The translations under genes were made by a program, and so were the position numbers. The notes under the pieces are model-generated. The model was not told where the DNA came from. It made no database searches and worked only from the letters and a program-made list of their open reading frames with translations. A stretch of DNA of 64,000 bases from Hyphomicrobiales bacterium (GTDB lineage Bacteria > Pseudomonadota > Alphaproteobacteria > Rhizobiales > Aestuariivirgaceae): NCBI GenBank assembly GCA_025359045.1, contig JANYHN010000032.1:1-64000 (forward strand), written 5' to 3'. Of this stretch, positions 55,058 to 63,405 are shown piece by piece (positions within the stretch are counted from its first letter, which is position 1; every line of letters starts with the position of its first letter).

Positions 55058-56454
55058 TTATGATCTCCTTTAGCAACTTCATTGATCAGGCGGGTCCAAC
55101 TGCGAATGCCTTTGTGATAAGATTCGACATCATATTTTTCATTTGGGCTATGGACTGCATCGTCCTGCCGTGCAAAGCCAATCATTAAGCAATCTAACCC
55201 TAGATCTTCCCGAAAGCTTTGCACTACAGGGATGGATCCACCAGAGCCTGTAAACGCTGCGGCCTTTTCCCATTCGGCTTTAAGCGCAATACTTGCCGCT
55301 TTCACCCATTTGCTGTTTTCTGAAACGCTGATGCCGCTGCTGTCGCCGCCTTGGTCAATGAATTTAATTTTGCAATTCGTGGGCAATTGCGCCTTCATAT
55401 ATTTACGGAAGGCAGCATGAATTTTTTTGGGGTTTTGGCCTTCGACCAAACGAAAGGTGAGTTTTGCGGTGGCGGTTGAAGGCAGCACTGTTTTAACACC
55501 TGCCCCACGATAACCGCCATAAATACCATTCACTTCTGCTGTTGGTCTTGCCCAGAGTTGTTCGAGCAAGGTGTAGCCCTTTTCGCCCGATGGATGTTTC
55601 AATCCAACCGCGCCCATGAAACCGGACTTGTTGAATTTTAACTTTTGCCACTGTTTTTTACGCGCGGCAGACACCGACTTAACGCCATCGTAAAATCCTG
55701 GAATGGTGATACGGCCATTTTTATCGTGCAGTCTTGCAAGAAGTTTGGCCAAAACCTTGATCGGATTCACTGCTGGCCCGCCATAATAGCCAGAGTGTAA
55801 ATCAATGCGCGGGCCTTGGATTTCAATTTCCTCGGCAATGCAGCCGCGCAGTGAAGTGGTTATGGCAGGCGTCTTATGATCCCACATTTCAGTGTCACAG
55901 ATGAACACGATGTCGGCTGTAAAAAGTTCAGGGTTTTTGGCCAGAAAACGATCGAGGTGGCTGGTGTCGCCCTCCTCATCTCCTTCAAGCAAAACCGTGA
56001 GGTTAAATGGCAACTCCCCGTGGGTCTTAATCCACGCCTTGCTGGCTTCCAGAAACGTTAACAGTTGGCCCTTATCATCGGCAGCACCACGGGCGAAGAA
56101 TGCATCTTGCCCATTTTCGCCTTTGCGCTGCTCAGGCTCAAACGGGGGGCTGGTCCACAGGTCGAAAGGTTCCGCAGGCTGCACATCGTAATGACCATAA
56201 AACAGAATATTCTGCTTGCCCGACATCTGTTTGGATTTGCCAATGACCACAGGTTGGCCAGTGGTTTCATGCTGGTGGGCCTCCAAGCCAATGAGTTGAA
56301 GATAAGTTTCAAGCCAGTGCGCAGCCTTTCGGCACTCTGCACCATAGGCCGGGTCAGTCCCCACACTTGCAAATCGCAACAGTTCAAACAAAGTGTCGCG
56401 GCTGTGCTTGAAATTGCTGTCAATCAGGTTCAAAACGGGTTGAAGTTCTTGCAT
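55054..56454 (-). CDS. M20 family metallopeptidase (dipeptidase-like), copy 2
   Basis: A 466-residue paralogue of the neighbouring peptidase, with FYGHYDVQPAEP, ARGAADDKGQ and LLEGDEEGDTS in the same order. The third motif has an Asp in place of one Glu of EGEEESG, but the catalytic Glu position is kept. First gene of the small operon copy 2 - copy 1 - NTF2-like. Divergent from the DASS transporter gene, which may move related anionic substrates. Confidence 0.92.
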   Translation of the reverse strand: MQELQPVLNLIDSNFKHSRDTLFELLRFASVGTDPAYGAECRKAAHWLETYLQLIGLEAHQHETTGQPVVIGKSKQMSGKQNILFYGHYDVQPAEPFDLWTSPPFEPEQRKGENGQDAFFARGAADDKGQLLTFLEASKAWIKTHGELPFNLTVLLEGDEEGDTSHLDRFLAKNPELFTADIVFICDTEMWDHKTPAITTSLRGCIAEEIEIQGPRIDLHSGYYGGPAVNPIKVLAKLLARLHDKNGRITIPGFYDGVKSVSAARKKQWQKLKFNKSGFMGAVGLKHPSGEKGYTLLEQLWARPTAEVNGIYGGYRGAGVKTVLPSTATAKLTFRLVEGQNPKKIHAAFRKYMKAQLPTNCKIKFIDQGGDSSGISVSENSKWVKAASIALKAEWEKAAAFTGSGGSIPVVQSFREDLGLDCLMIGFARQDDAVHSPNEKYDVESYHKGIRSWTRLINEVAKGDHK

Positions 56455-56525
56455 GCGTTTAGCGAATCCATCACTGTTCCCAGCAGTTTAGCTCAACTCA
56501 GGGCAAAATACCAAAACGGCTTGAT

Positions 56526-58094
56526 ATGACCACAGAAACATCAGCACCAGCAGCAGCGAGTGGCTTTGTTTTAGCCCGTGACAGTCTGCTTGCGCATGCG
56601 CCTGCGTCTCGCCTCCGTCGGTTTCGCCGCAAGGGCTATCAACGCTACCGTCTTTTGATTTCTAATGTCGATCTTTCACTGCTGTGGAAGCGGCGTTGGT
56701 TCATCATTACCATGATGGTAGGCTTTTCGATGATGACTCTACCATTACCTACGGGGCTCTCACATGATGGTCTTATCGTTCTGGCCATGTCGGTCATGGC
56801 CACCATGTTGTTTATCAGCGAGGCTGTTCCCCTTCCCACTGTGCCGCTGCTGATTATTGTCGGCGAAGTGATTTTACTAAAGGTTGACCCCACAAAAGTT
56901 GCGCAAAGTTTGATGACGGATTCTGTTCTCTTCATCATGGGCTCATTGATGCTTGCGGTAGCCGTCGTGAAGCAGCGTTTGGACAAGCGCATCGCATGGT
57001 GGATCGTGCGCATGACAGGCACCAACGTCTATTGGATCAGTTTTGGCATCACAACCGTATGCGGCGTATTAGCAGCGTTTATTGGCGAACACACAGTAGC
57101 TGCGATGATGCTTCCCGTGGGCGTCACGCTGATCACGCTTACATCGAATGATCCAAAGAAAGTGCATAACCTTGCGGCAGTAATTTTATTTTCAATTTCA
57201 TATGGCTGTTCCATTGCAGGTGTTGCAACACCTTCAGGCGGCGCGCGCAATGCGATCATGATCAGTTATTGGAAAGACTTTTTTTATAACCCAGCGGATC
57301 CCGCCACTAATCGTTATCTCATGGACTATGTGCATTGGGCCATTTACGCGTTTCCGATGTTCATTGCGCGGTTGCCAATTGTCGGGTTGCTTCTTGTATT
57401 TACGTTCAAGCCCGAGACTGTTGATATGTCGCGTGCCATCAGCCGGTTGCGCACACAGGTTTCCATGCAAGGTCCGATGCGCGGTTCGGAATTAATGACC
57501 ATCCTGATCTTCTTGGTCACAATCATCTGCTGGATATTGTTCTCAGCACAACTGGGTTTGGGTGTCATTGCGATTGCTGGAACGGCAGCGTTCCTGATTT
57601 TTGGTTTGGTGCGCTGGGAAGATATTAATGCTGGTGTGAACTGGGGGGTGGTTTTGCTTTATGCAGCAGCCATTTCATTGGGCGTGGAAATGAAAGCTAC
57701 TGGCGCTGCTGAATGGGTGGCGGGAAGTGTTATCCGAGGCATGTCGGCCATAGGTGCCGGCAGCGATTTTGGCTTCAATGTCGCCATTTCGTTTTTGACG
57801 ATTGGTGTTTCCAACACCATGACGGCAGGTGCGGCTGTTGCCGTATTGGCACCCATTGTTTTGAAGACGGCCGTTGCAGCGGGCGAAGACCCACTGCGCG
57901 CTGGCTTCCTTACGGCCATATCTTCAGCCTTCGGCTATCTCACACCTGCGGCGCAACCGGCTTTTACAATTATTTATGCTTCAGGCTATCTCAAAGGATC
58001 CGATTTCTTTAAGATTGGCATTCGCATGATGATAATATCGATCGTCGTTTTATTGTTGACCGCTACATTCTATTGGCCATTATTGCCACACTAA
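56526..58094 (+). CDS. SLC13/DASS family anion transporter
   Basis: A 522-residue sodium- or proton-coupled carboxylate/sulfate transporter. A cytosolic N-terminal tail of about 70 residues precedes about eleven membrane segments. The conserved SGGARNAIM near residue 240 and the LGVEMKATGAA/SNTMTAGAAV second half carry the paired substrate/cation loops (SNT motif). The substrate may be a dicarboxylate or a similar anion. Followed after 14 bases by a universal-stress gene. Confidence 0.9.
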   Translation: MTTETSAPAAASGFVLARDSLLAHAPASRLRRFRRKGYQRYRLLISNVDLSLLWKRRWFIITMMVGFSMMTLPLPTGLSHDGLIVLAMSVMATMLFISEAVPLPTVPLLIIVGEVILLKVDPTKVAQSLMTDSVLFIMGSLMLAVAVVKQRLDKRIAWWIVRMTGTNVYWISFGITTVCGVLAAFIGEHTVAAMMLPVGVTLITLTSNDPKKVHNLAAVILFSISYGCSIAGVATPSGGARNAIMISYWKDFFYNPADPATNRYLMDYVHWAIYAFPMFIARLPIVGLLLVFTFKPETVDMSRAISRLRTQVSMQGPMRGSELMTILIFLVTIICWILFSAQLGLGVIAIAGTAAFLIFGLVRWEDINAGVNWGVVLLYAAAISLGVEMKATGAAEWVAGSVIRGMSAIGAGSDFGFNVAISFLTIGVSNTMTAGAAVAVLAPIVLKTAVAAGEDPLRAGFLTAISSAFGYLTPAAQPAFTIIYASGYLKGSDFFKIGIRMMIISIVVLLLTATFYWPLLPH

Positions 58095-58108
58095 TCACGC
58101 GGAGAGTT

Positions 58109-59125
58109 ATGGCTTTAAAACTGTTCAAACGCACACAACTATCAGATCGCCAGGAAGCGGCGGTTCAAAAAACCTTGTCGCATTTGCGTAACCAAAGGCG
58201 TAATCGCTTTCGCATTCTGGCTTGCATTGATGGCAGCGATGAATCATTTGTAACCGTGCGCGCTGCGGCGGCTTTAGCTGCAACAAATGAAAGCGACATT
58301 ATTGTTCTTTACGTTCGCCCCATTGATCAAGGTCTTCATTCAGGTGGCTTACAAGTGCGACTGGCGCGGCAGAACATGATGGATGCAGGTTTTGAACTAC
58401 CCGGGGTTTCTTATCTAAAACGTGCGCTTGAAGTTTTGAAAGAGGCTGGCGTCGATGCCGAAAGCTGGCCGCGTGAAATTGAGCATCAAGATGCATGGGG
58501 CGACCCTGCGGGTGATAACAAAGCCGAATATCGCAGCCCTGAAGGCCGTAGTGTTGTTTTGAAATTGAAGACCGCTCCCGATGTGGCCGTGGGTATTCTT
58601 GATCAGTATGAGTTAGGCCCTTATAATCTCATGATCTTGGGCGAGCCTTCACGCTGGCGCAGCGAGTTCAAGGCGTTCTTCGATGCGGGCATTGTGCAAA
58701 CTGTCACGACCATGGCACCCTGCTCGGTTCTGGTGGCCCGACCATCACGCGAGCGCAATGGTTTTTTTATCTGCACGGATGGCACATCGCGTTCGATGCA
58801 GGCGGTGCGGCGCGCTGCAGTTCTAGCTCACGTTATGGGAGAGCCTATAACGCTTTACACCGTGGCGCGTGATGAGAGCGCCCGACCAGCAGCTGAAGAA
58901 GCAGTCGCGAATGCGAAGGCTTTACTGAAGGCTATGAAGATTCCGGTTGTCGAAACAAAAGTAGGAGTTGGAAACGCGTCACATGAAATCGTTGAGGCGG
59001 GCTCAAGTTATAATGTCATAGTGGTGTCAGATGAAGGCCGTAGTCGTGTGCAGCGCCTTATCAAAGGCTCAATTGCCTCTGATGTTGTGCGCGGTGCAAG
59101 AACAAGTGTTTTGGACGTGCGGTGA
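58109..59125 (+). CDS. double-domain universal stress protein
   Basis: A 338-residue protein with two UspA-like domains (about 40-225 and 226-338). The first starts RFRILACIDGSDESFVTVRAA and ends VLVARPS; the second is shorter (GFFICTDGTSRSMQAVRRA ... GSIASDVVRGARTSVLDVR). The second domain has a G-x2-G-x9-GS-like end, suggesting nucleotide binding there. GGAG lies eight bases before the ATG at 58109; a frame extended to 58073 would sit in the DASS gene. It probably regulates or accompanies the transporter. Confidence 0.85.
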   Translation: MALKLFKRTQLSDRQEAAVQKTLSHLRNQRRNRFRILACIDGSDESFVTVRAAAALAATNESDIIVLYVRPIDQGLHSGGLQVRLARQNMMDAGFELPGVSYLKRALEVLKEAGVDAESWPREIEHQDAWGDPAGDNKAEYRSPEGRSVVLKLKTAPDVAVGILDQYELGPYNLMILGEPSRWRSEFKAFFDAGIVQTVTTMAPCSVLVARPSRERNGFFICTDGTSRSMQAVRRAAVLAHVMGEPITLYTVARDESARPAAEEAVANAKALLKAMKIPVVETKVGVGNASHEIVEAGSSYNVIVVSDEGRSRVQRLIKGSIASDVVRGARTSVLDVR

Positions 59126-59748
59126 TGAGCGATTATCAACTCTATTGTATGGGTGAATCCGGCAATGCTTATAAGGCAGCTTTGATGCTCGAACTGACGG
59201 GCCAAAAATGGACGCCAATCCTTGTTGATTTCTTCAATGGCGAAACTCGCACTACTGAATACCGCAAGAATGTAAACGTGATGGGCGAAGTGCCTGTATT
59301 GGTTCATGGCGAAAAAAAGCTGACGCAGTCGGGTGTCATCCTTGATTATTTGGCGGAGCAAACAAGAAAGTTCGGGCCCAAGAGCGAGGATGAACGCCGC
59401 GAGATTTTACGCTGGACACTTTTTGATAATCACAAATTCACAGGTTACATTGCAACGCTTCGATATTTGATTTCTTTAGCCAAAACAGGTGAGACACCTG
59501 TCACTGAATTCTTGCGCGGGCGTGTATTAAACAGTTTGAAAATTGTGAACAGTCATTTGAGCGTACAAGAATTCATGATTGGTAAGCGCATGACCATCGC
59601 CGATCTTTCGCTATGCGGTTATTTGTTTTATGGCGAAGAACTGCCATTTACGTTAAGTGATTATCCAAAGGTCGAGAATTGGTTAGACCGGATCAAGAGT
59701 GCTCCCGGATGGAAACACCCTTATGATTTGATGCCGCGTAAAACTTAA
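59125..59748 (+). CDS. glutathione S-transferase family protein
   Basis: A 207-residue GST: thioredoxin-like domain from YQLYCMGESGNAYKAALML, cis-Pro region GEVPVLVHG, then TQSGVILDYL for glutathione binding. The C-terminal helical domain has MTIADLSLCGYL. The ATG at 59125 overlaps the universal-stress stop as TGATG, so it is the third gene of the DASS operon. The stop overlaps the convergent membrane protein gene by 4 bp. Confidence 0.88.
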   Translation: MSDYQLYCMGESGNAYKAALMLELTGQKWTPILVDFFNGETRTTEYRKNVNVMGEVPVLVHGEKKLTQSGVILDYLAEQTRKFGPKSEDERREILRWTLFDNHKFTGYIATLRYLISLAKTGETPVTEFLRGRVLNSLKIVNSHLSVQEFMIGKRMTIADLSLCGYLFYGEELPFTLSDYPKVENWLDRIKSAPGWKHPYDLMPRKT

Positions 59749-60476
59749 GCATCAGGCTCTTCAGTTGAATCAATATACTCGTTCAAATGTTCGAGGTTTT
59801 CAAAGCGCATCCAGCCTTCGTCAGTTTCGGCTTCAACTGTATCGTCGGAAAGAACACGCGCTGGCCGCCCGCGGATGATTTTTTCTTCGACCACATAAAG
59901 TTCGGTATCTGCTTCGCCGACGTTTTCTTCGACAGTTGGCGCTTTAACGGCAGCGGCTGGTTCAGGCGGCGTGTTATTCGCAAGTTCAGGGTGGTCGTTT
60001 GTCGCTGTAATGCTGTCCATTCCGCCTAACGCTTTTTTGATATCGGCTTTGGCTTCATCGAGCGCTGCAATCGTTTCTGCGACACTGGATTTTGCTGTCT
60101 GGGTCGTTGCATCGGCAGCAACAGCTGCGCTTGCAGCAGTGACCGTTGCAGCCTTACGACCAAAACGCGTTGGAATTTCGAATGGAGGTTTAACTTCGCC
60201 GATTTCTGTGATTGGCGTAGTTTCTATTTCTGTTGGATCGGCTGTCACCTGCTCACCTACAGTTGCAGCCCTTTGAGGCACCCTGACTCCGGTACTCAGA
60301 GCGTTAATAACCCCACCCAGACCAAGGCTCAACACGCCACCGACAAAAAGAATAGCTGCCGTATCAGGCAACAAACCATAGGCTTGCATTTTTCCAGGTG
60401 AGAGGGTTGTCATGAGAGCCAAAGCAACACCCGCCGCAGCCAACAATATGCCAAGTAACCACATCAATTTTGACAT
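59745..60476 (-). CDS. membrane-anchored Ala/Glu-rich protein of unknown function
   Basis: A 243-residue protein with two N-terminal hydrophobic segments (about 4-24 and 35-62), a long low-complexity region rich in Ala, Thr and Glu (about 70-190), and a C-terminal acidic module (EGWMRFENLEHLNEYID). The end resembles small sequence modules found in alphaproteobacterial membrane proteins, but I do not recognise a named family. AAAGGA precedes the ATG. It may be co-transcribed with mrp upstream. Confidence 0.7.
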   Translation of the reverse strand: MSKLMWLLGILLAAAGVALALMTTLSPGKMQAYGLLPDTAAILFVGGVLSLGLGGVINALSTGVRVPQRAATVGEQVTADPTEIETTPITEIGEVKPPFEIPTRFGRKAATVTAASAAVAADATTQTAKSSVAETIAALDEAKADIKKALGGMDSITATNDHPELANNTPPEPAAAVKAPTVEENVGEADTELYVVEEKIIRGRPARVLSDDTVEAETDEGWMRFENLEHLNEYIDSTEEPDA

Positions 60477-60575
60477 CGTAATTTTCCTTTTAGCTCGAAT
60501 CGTTTGCTCAAGCGCTCAATTTTCGATTGAAGCCTGACTGTTGTTAATATTTTGTGAAGCATAAATGGAACAGTT

Positions 60576-61691
60576 TCAAGCTTCGAATATGATTTTTGGG
60601 GCGGGTTTTAATCCAGAACCACCCTCTAAAGCTGCCCAAATCTGCTTGGCAATTGCTATGTAAGTGGCCGTGTGGGGCGAATCTGGTTGGCTGACGACGA
60701 TGGGCTCACCTGAATCGGAGCGTTGGCGCAGCTCTAAATCGAGTGGAATTTCGCCTAAAAACGGCACGCCCAGTTTGAAGGCTTCAGCTTTGGCACCACC
60801 ATGCGAGAAAATTTCATGGCGCTTGCCGCATCCATCGCAGATGAAATAACTCATATTCTCAACAATGCCGAGAAGTGGCACGTTTACTTTTTTAAACATA
60901 TTGATGCCCTTGCGCGCATCCAGCAAAGCCAAGTCTTGCGGGGTTGAAACGATGACAGCCCCGGATAATGGCGTTTGTTGAGCGATGGTGAGTTGGCTGT
61001 CGCCAGTTCCCGGAGGCATGTCGATCACCATCACATCAGTTTCGGACCAAGATACTTCTCGCAACAATTGTGTGAGTGCCGACATCACCATTGGCCCGCG
61101 CCAGATCATGGCCGTGTCTTCATCGACAAGAAAACCAATGGAGGCCACTTCAACACCAAAACGCTGCATGGGCTTCATGCGCTTACCCTCGGCATCACTG
61201 GCTTCAGGCTTGCCGCTTATTCCAAATAATTTTGGCATGGAGGGGCCATAAACATCAGCATCAAGCACAGCCACCTTCAGGCCCAAAAACTTGAGCGCCA
61301 ACGCGAGATTTATTGCAGTGGTCGATTTGCCGACACCACCCTTGCCAGAGGCAACAGCGATAAGATGTTTGACACCAGGAATGCCGTTGCGCAAATTTTG
61401 CGCTGAACTCACTTTGGGGCCAGGTTCACGTGTTGGCATTCGTTCAGCCGTCAATGCCACCATAGCTTTTGTCACACCCGGAATCGCGCTGATGGCCTTT
61501 TGCACAAAGGCTTGAAGCTGCTCCATACTTTTCATGTGTTGTGGGTCAGCGTTGAGTGCAAACATCACTTGGCCGTTTTGGATGACGATTTCAGAAACCA
61601 ATCCTGCGCCCACAATATTGCCACGCCCGTCGGGGGCGGCGATCCGCTTTAATTCAGCAAGCACTTGTTCTTTAGTCACATCAGGCATCAT
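60576..61691 (-). CDS. mrp: Mrp/NBP35 family iron-sulfur cluster carrier (ApbC)
   Basis: A 371-residue P-loop ATPase that carries and delivers Fe-S clusters. An N-terminal FSCA/DUF59 domain (about 1-90) precedes the deviant Walker A ASGKGGVGKST and the DADVYGPS and DMPPGTGD motifs. The bridging CxxC is in YFICDGCGKRHEIF. GGAAACC precedes the ATG at 61691. Monocistronic or with the membrane protein downstream. Confidence 0.95.
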   Translation of the reverse strand: MMPDVTKEQVLAELKRIAAPDGRGNIVGAGLVSEIVIQNGQVMFALNADPQHMKSMEQLQAFVQKAISAIPGVTKAMVALTAERMPTREPGPKVSSAQNLRNGIPGVKHLIAVASGKGGVGKSTTAINLALALKFLGLKVAVLDADVYGPSMPKLFGISGKPEASDAEGKRMKPMQRFGVEVASIGFLVDEDTAMIWRGPMVMSALTQLLREVSWSETDVMVIDMPPGTGDSQLTIAQQTPLSGAVIVSTPQDLALLDARKGINMFKKVNVPLLGIVENMSYFICDGCGKRHEIFSHGGAKAEAFKLGVPFLGEIPLDLELRQRSDSGEPIVVSQPDSPHTATYIAIAKQIWAALEGGSGLKPAPKIIFEA

Positions 61692-61857
61692 GGTTTCCGA
61701 TTTAATAATTAGGCCGATCCTATAGTTGCTTTCATCGGCGCTCGCTAGAGAGCTTAGGCGAGCAGAGGAATTGTCTCAATATTTACCTAATTCAAACATC
61801 TGAAATTAGACAATTTTTGATAACCCAAATGCTTGATCTCAATAGGGATGTTCGATC

Positions 61858-63405
61858 ATGCTGGTGGACGCTGCTCTAAAAAATCCGGAAAATCGTCAAA
61901 ATATACATTTTGACGAACCTGCCGAACGTCGCAAACCAACAGCTCCATCTCAATTTGAAGAGTCATTGCCGTCGGAAACAAATATTCCATGGCAACGCGA
62001 TATACTCGAAATTTTCCTGCGCAACCAATTGTTGTTAGCGCCGGCGATGCCACTCTTGGCTTTGATGTTCGGCATTACAGCGATGACATGGGTTCCAATG
62101 GTCACCGCTTTTTCTTGGCTCGTTGCTGCACTGGGTTGTAACGCGATCCAACTCTTTCTTTGTCAACTCTATTTCAAGCAGCCACGCGATATCCATGAGC
62201 AACGTGATTGGATAGGGATGATTTCAGCATCTGAACTTTTGCAAGGTGCATGCTGGATTATTCCGCTGTTCATATTTTGGCCGTTCTCTAACACGCTACA
62301 AGGCGCTTTTATTATCTCCGCCATTATGGTGGTCAGTGCTGCGCGGTTTTTGTTGGTCAATAATTTTATGCCAGTTTTGATTGCGGGAACTTGCGTCATG
62401 ACAATTGGCGTTGCTTACCGTTGTGCGTTTGAGGCAGGGCCAATTTATTATTCGCTTGCGGGCCTAATTATCACGCTGGAAGTTTTCTTCCTGTTCATTG
62501 CGCGTCAATTGCAAGGTACAGCGCGCGACATGATTATTTACCGTAACCAAAAAGATGTTTTGATCGTTGAGTTGAAACAGGAACGTGACCGTGCTGAAGC
62601 TGAAAAGCTGAAAGCCGAAACTGCAAATCGCGCGAAGTCATCGTTTCTCGCGAATATGAGCCATGAACTGCGCACACCTTTAAACGCGATTCTTGGTTTC
62701 TCAGAAATTTTGGAGCGTGAATTGTTCGGGCCCTTGCAGAACTCAACTTATAAAGACTATGCAGGAGATATTCATCATTCGGGTCAATATTTGCTTGGCC
62801 TCATCAACGATATTCTCGACATCTCTCGCATCGAAGCGGGTCGTCGTGATGTGCGTGATGAGCCATTCCATCTTTTGGAAGCCATGGAACATGCCAGTCA
62901 TTTAACGGGGATTTCCGCTGCTGAAAAAGATATCACTGTCTCGTTTGACGTCGAGCAAGGCACGCCTAAACTTCTATGCGATATCCGGGCGATCAATCAG
63001 GTCGTAATTAATTTGTTGACCAATGGCATCAAATTTACGCCAGTGGGAGGAAGCGTTTCTATGTTTGCCAAAAGCACTGAACACGGCACGGTTGAATTCC
63101 GCATCAAAGATAATGGCCCGGGAATTCCTGCAGAAGAAATTGCGCAATCGCTTTCCGCATTTTCGCGCGGCAGTTTAGCCACGAAAAAAGCCATTGATGG
63201 CGCAGGCCTTGGGCTTTCCATCGTGAAGGGCATAATGGAGCTTCATAGTGGAACCGTGGAAATCAACAGCGAAGTTGGAAAAGGCACTGAGGTCATTTGC
63301 ACCTTCCCAGCAAAGCGTGTGCTTTCTGGCCCGCGTGGTGAAATCATGGCGGGGCCGTCTATTCAATCAGACAGCCACCGCAAATTGATTGCCCTAACAG
63401 CCTAA
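61858..63405 (+). CDS. membrane sensor histidine kinase, DivJ/PdhS-like
   Basis: A 515-residue kinase. The N-terminal sensor region has about six membrane segments (55-215), a short coiled coil (225-260), then the DHp domain FLANMSHELRTPLNAILGF with phospho-acceptor His269. The block ELFGPLQNSTYKDYAGDIHHSG is typical of the DivJ/PleC/PdhS cell-cycle kinases. The ATPase domain has NLLTNGIKF, DNGPGIP and GAGLGLSI. No PAS domain is seen. No response regulator is adjacent; DivK/PleD-type partners elsewhere are likely. The gene is preceded by an imperfect hairpin at 61740-61763. Confidence 0.88.
   Translation: MLVDAALKNPENRQNIHFDEPAERRKPTAPSQFEESLPSETNIPWQRDILEIFLRNQLLLAPAMPLLALMFGITAMTWVPMVTAFSWLVAALGCNAIQLFLCQLYFKQPRDIHEQRDWIGMISASELLQGACWIIPLFIFWPFSNTLQGAFIISAIMVVSAARFLLVNNFMPVLIAGTCVMTIGVAYRCAFEAGPIYYSLAGLIITLEVFFLFIARQLQGTARDMIIYRNQKDVLIVELKQERDRAEAEKLKAETANRAKSSFLANMSHELRTPLNAILGFSEILERELFGPLQNSTYKDYAGDIHHSGQYLLGLINDILDISRIEAGRRDVRDEPFHLLEAMEHASHLTGISAAEKDITVSFDVEQGTPKLLCDIRAINQVVINLLTNGIKFTPVGGSVSMFAKSTEHGTVEFRIKDNGPGIPAEEIAQSLSAFSRGSLATKKAIDGAGLGLSIVKGIMELHSGTVEINSEVGKGTEVICTFPAKRVLSGPRGEIMAGPSIQSDSHRKLIALTA

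Noticed and set aside
53663-56454. Tandem peptidases as a frame-shifted single gene
   Set aside because: Each has a full set of motifs and normal length.
61740-61763. Hairpin between mrp and the kinase as a terminator
   Set aside because: It is upstream of both divergent genes and has no T-run; its role is unclear.
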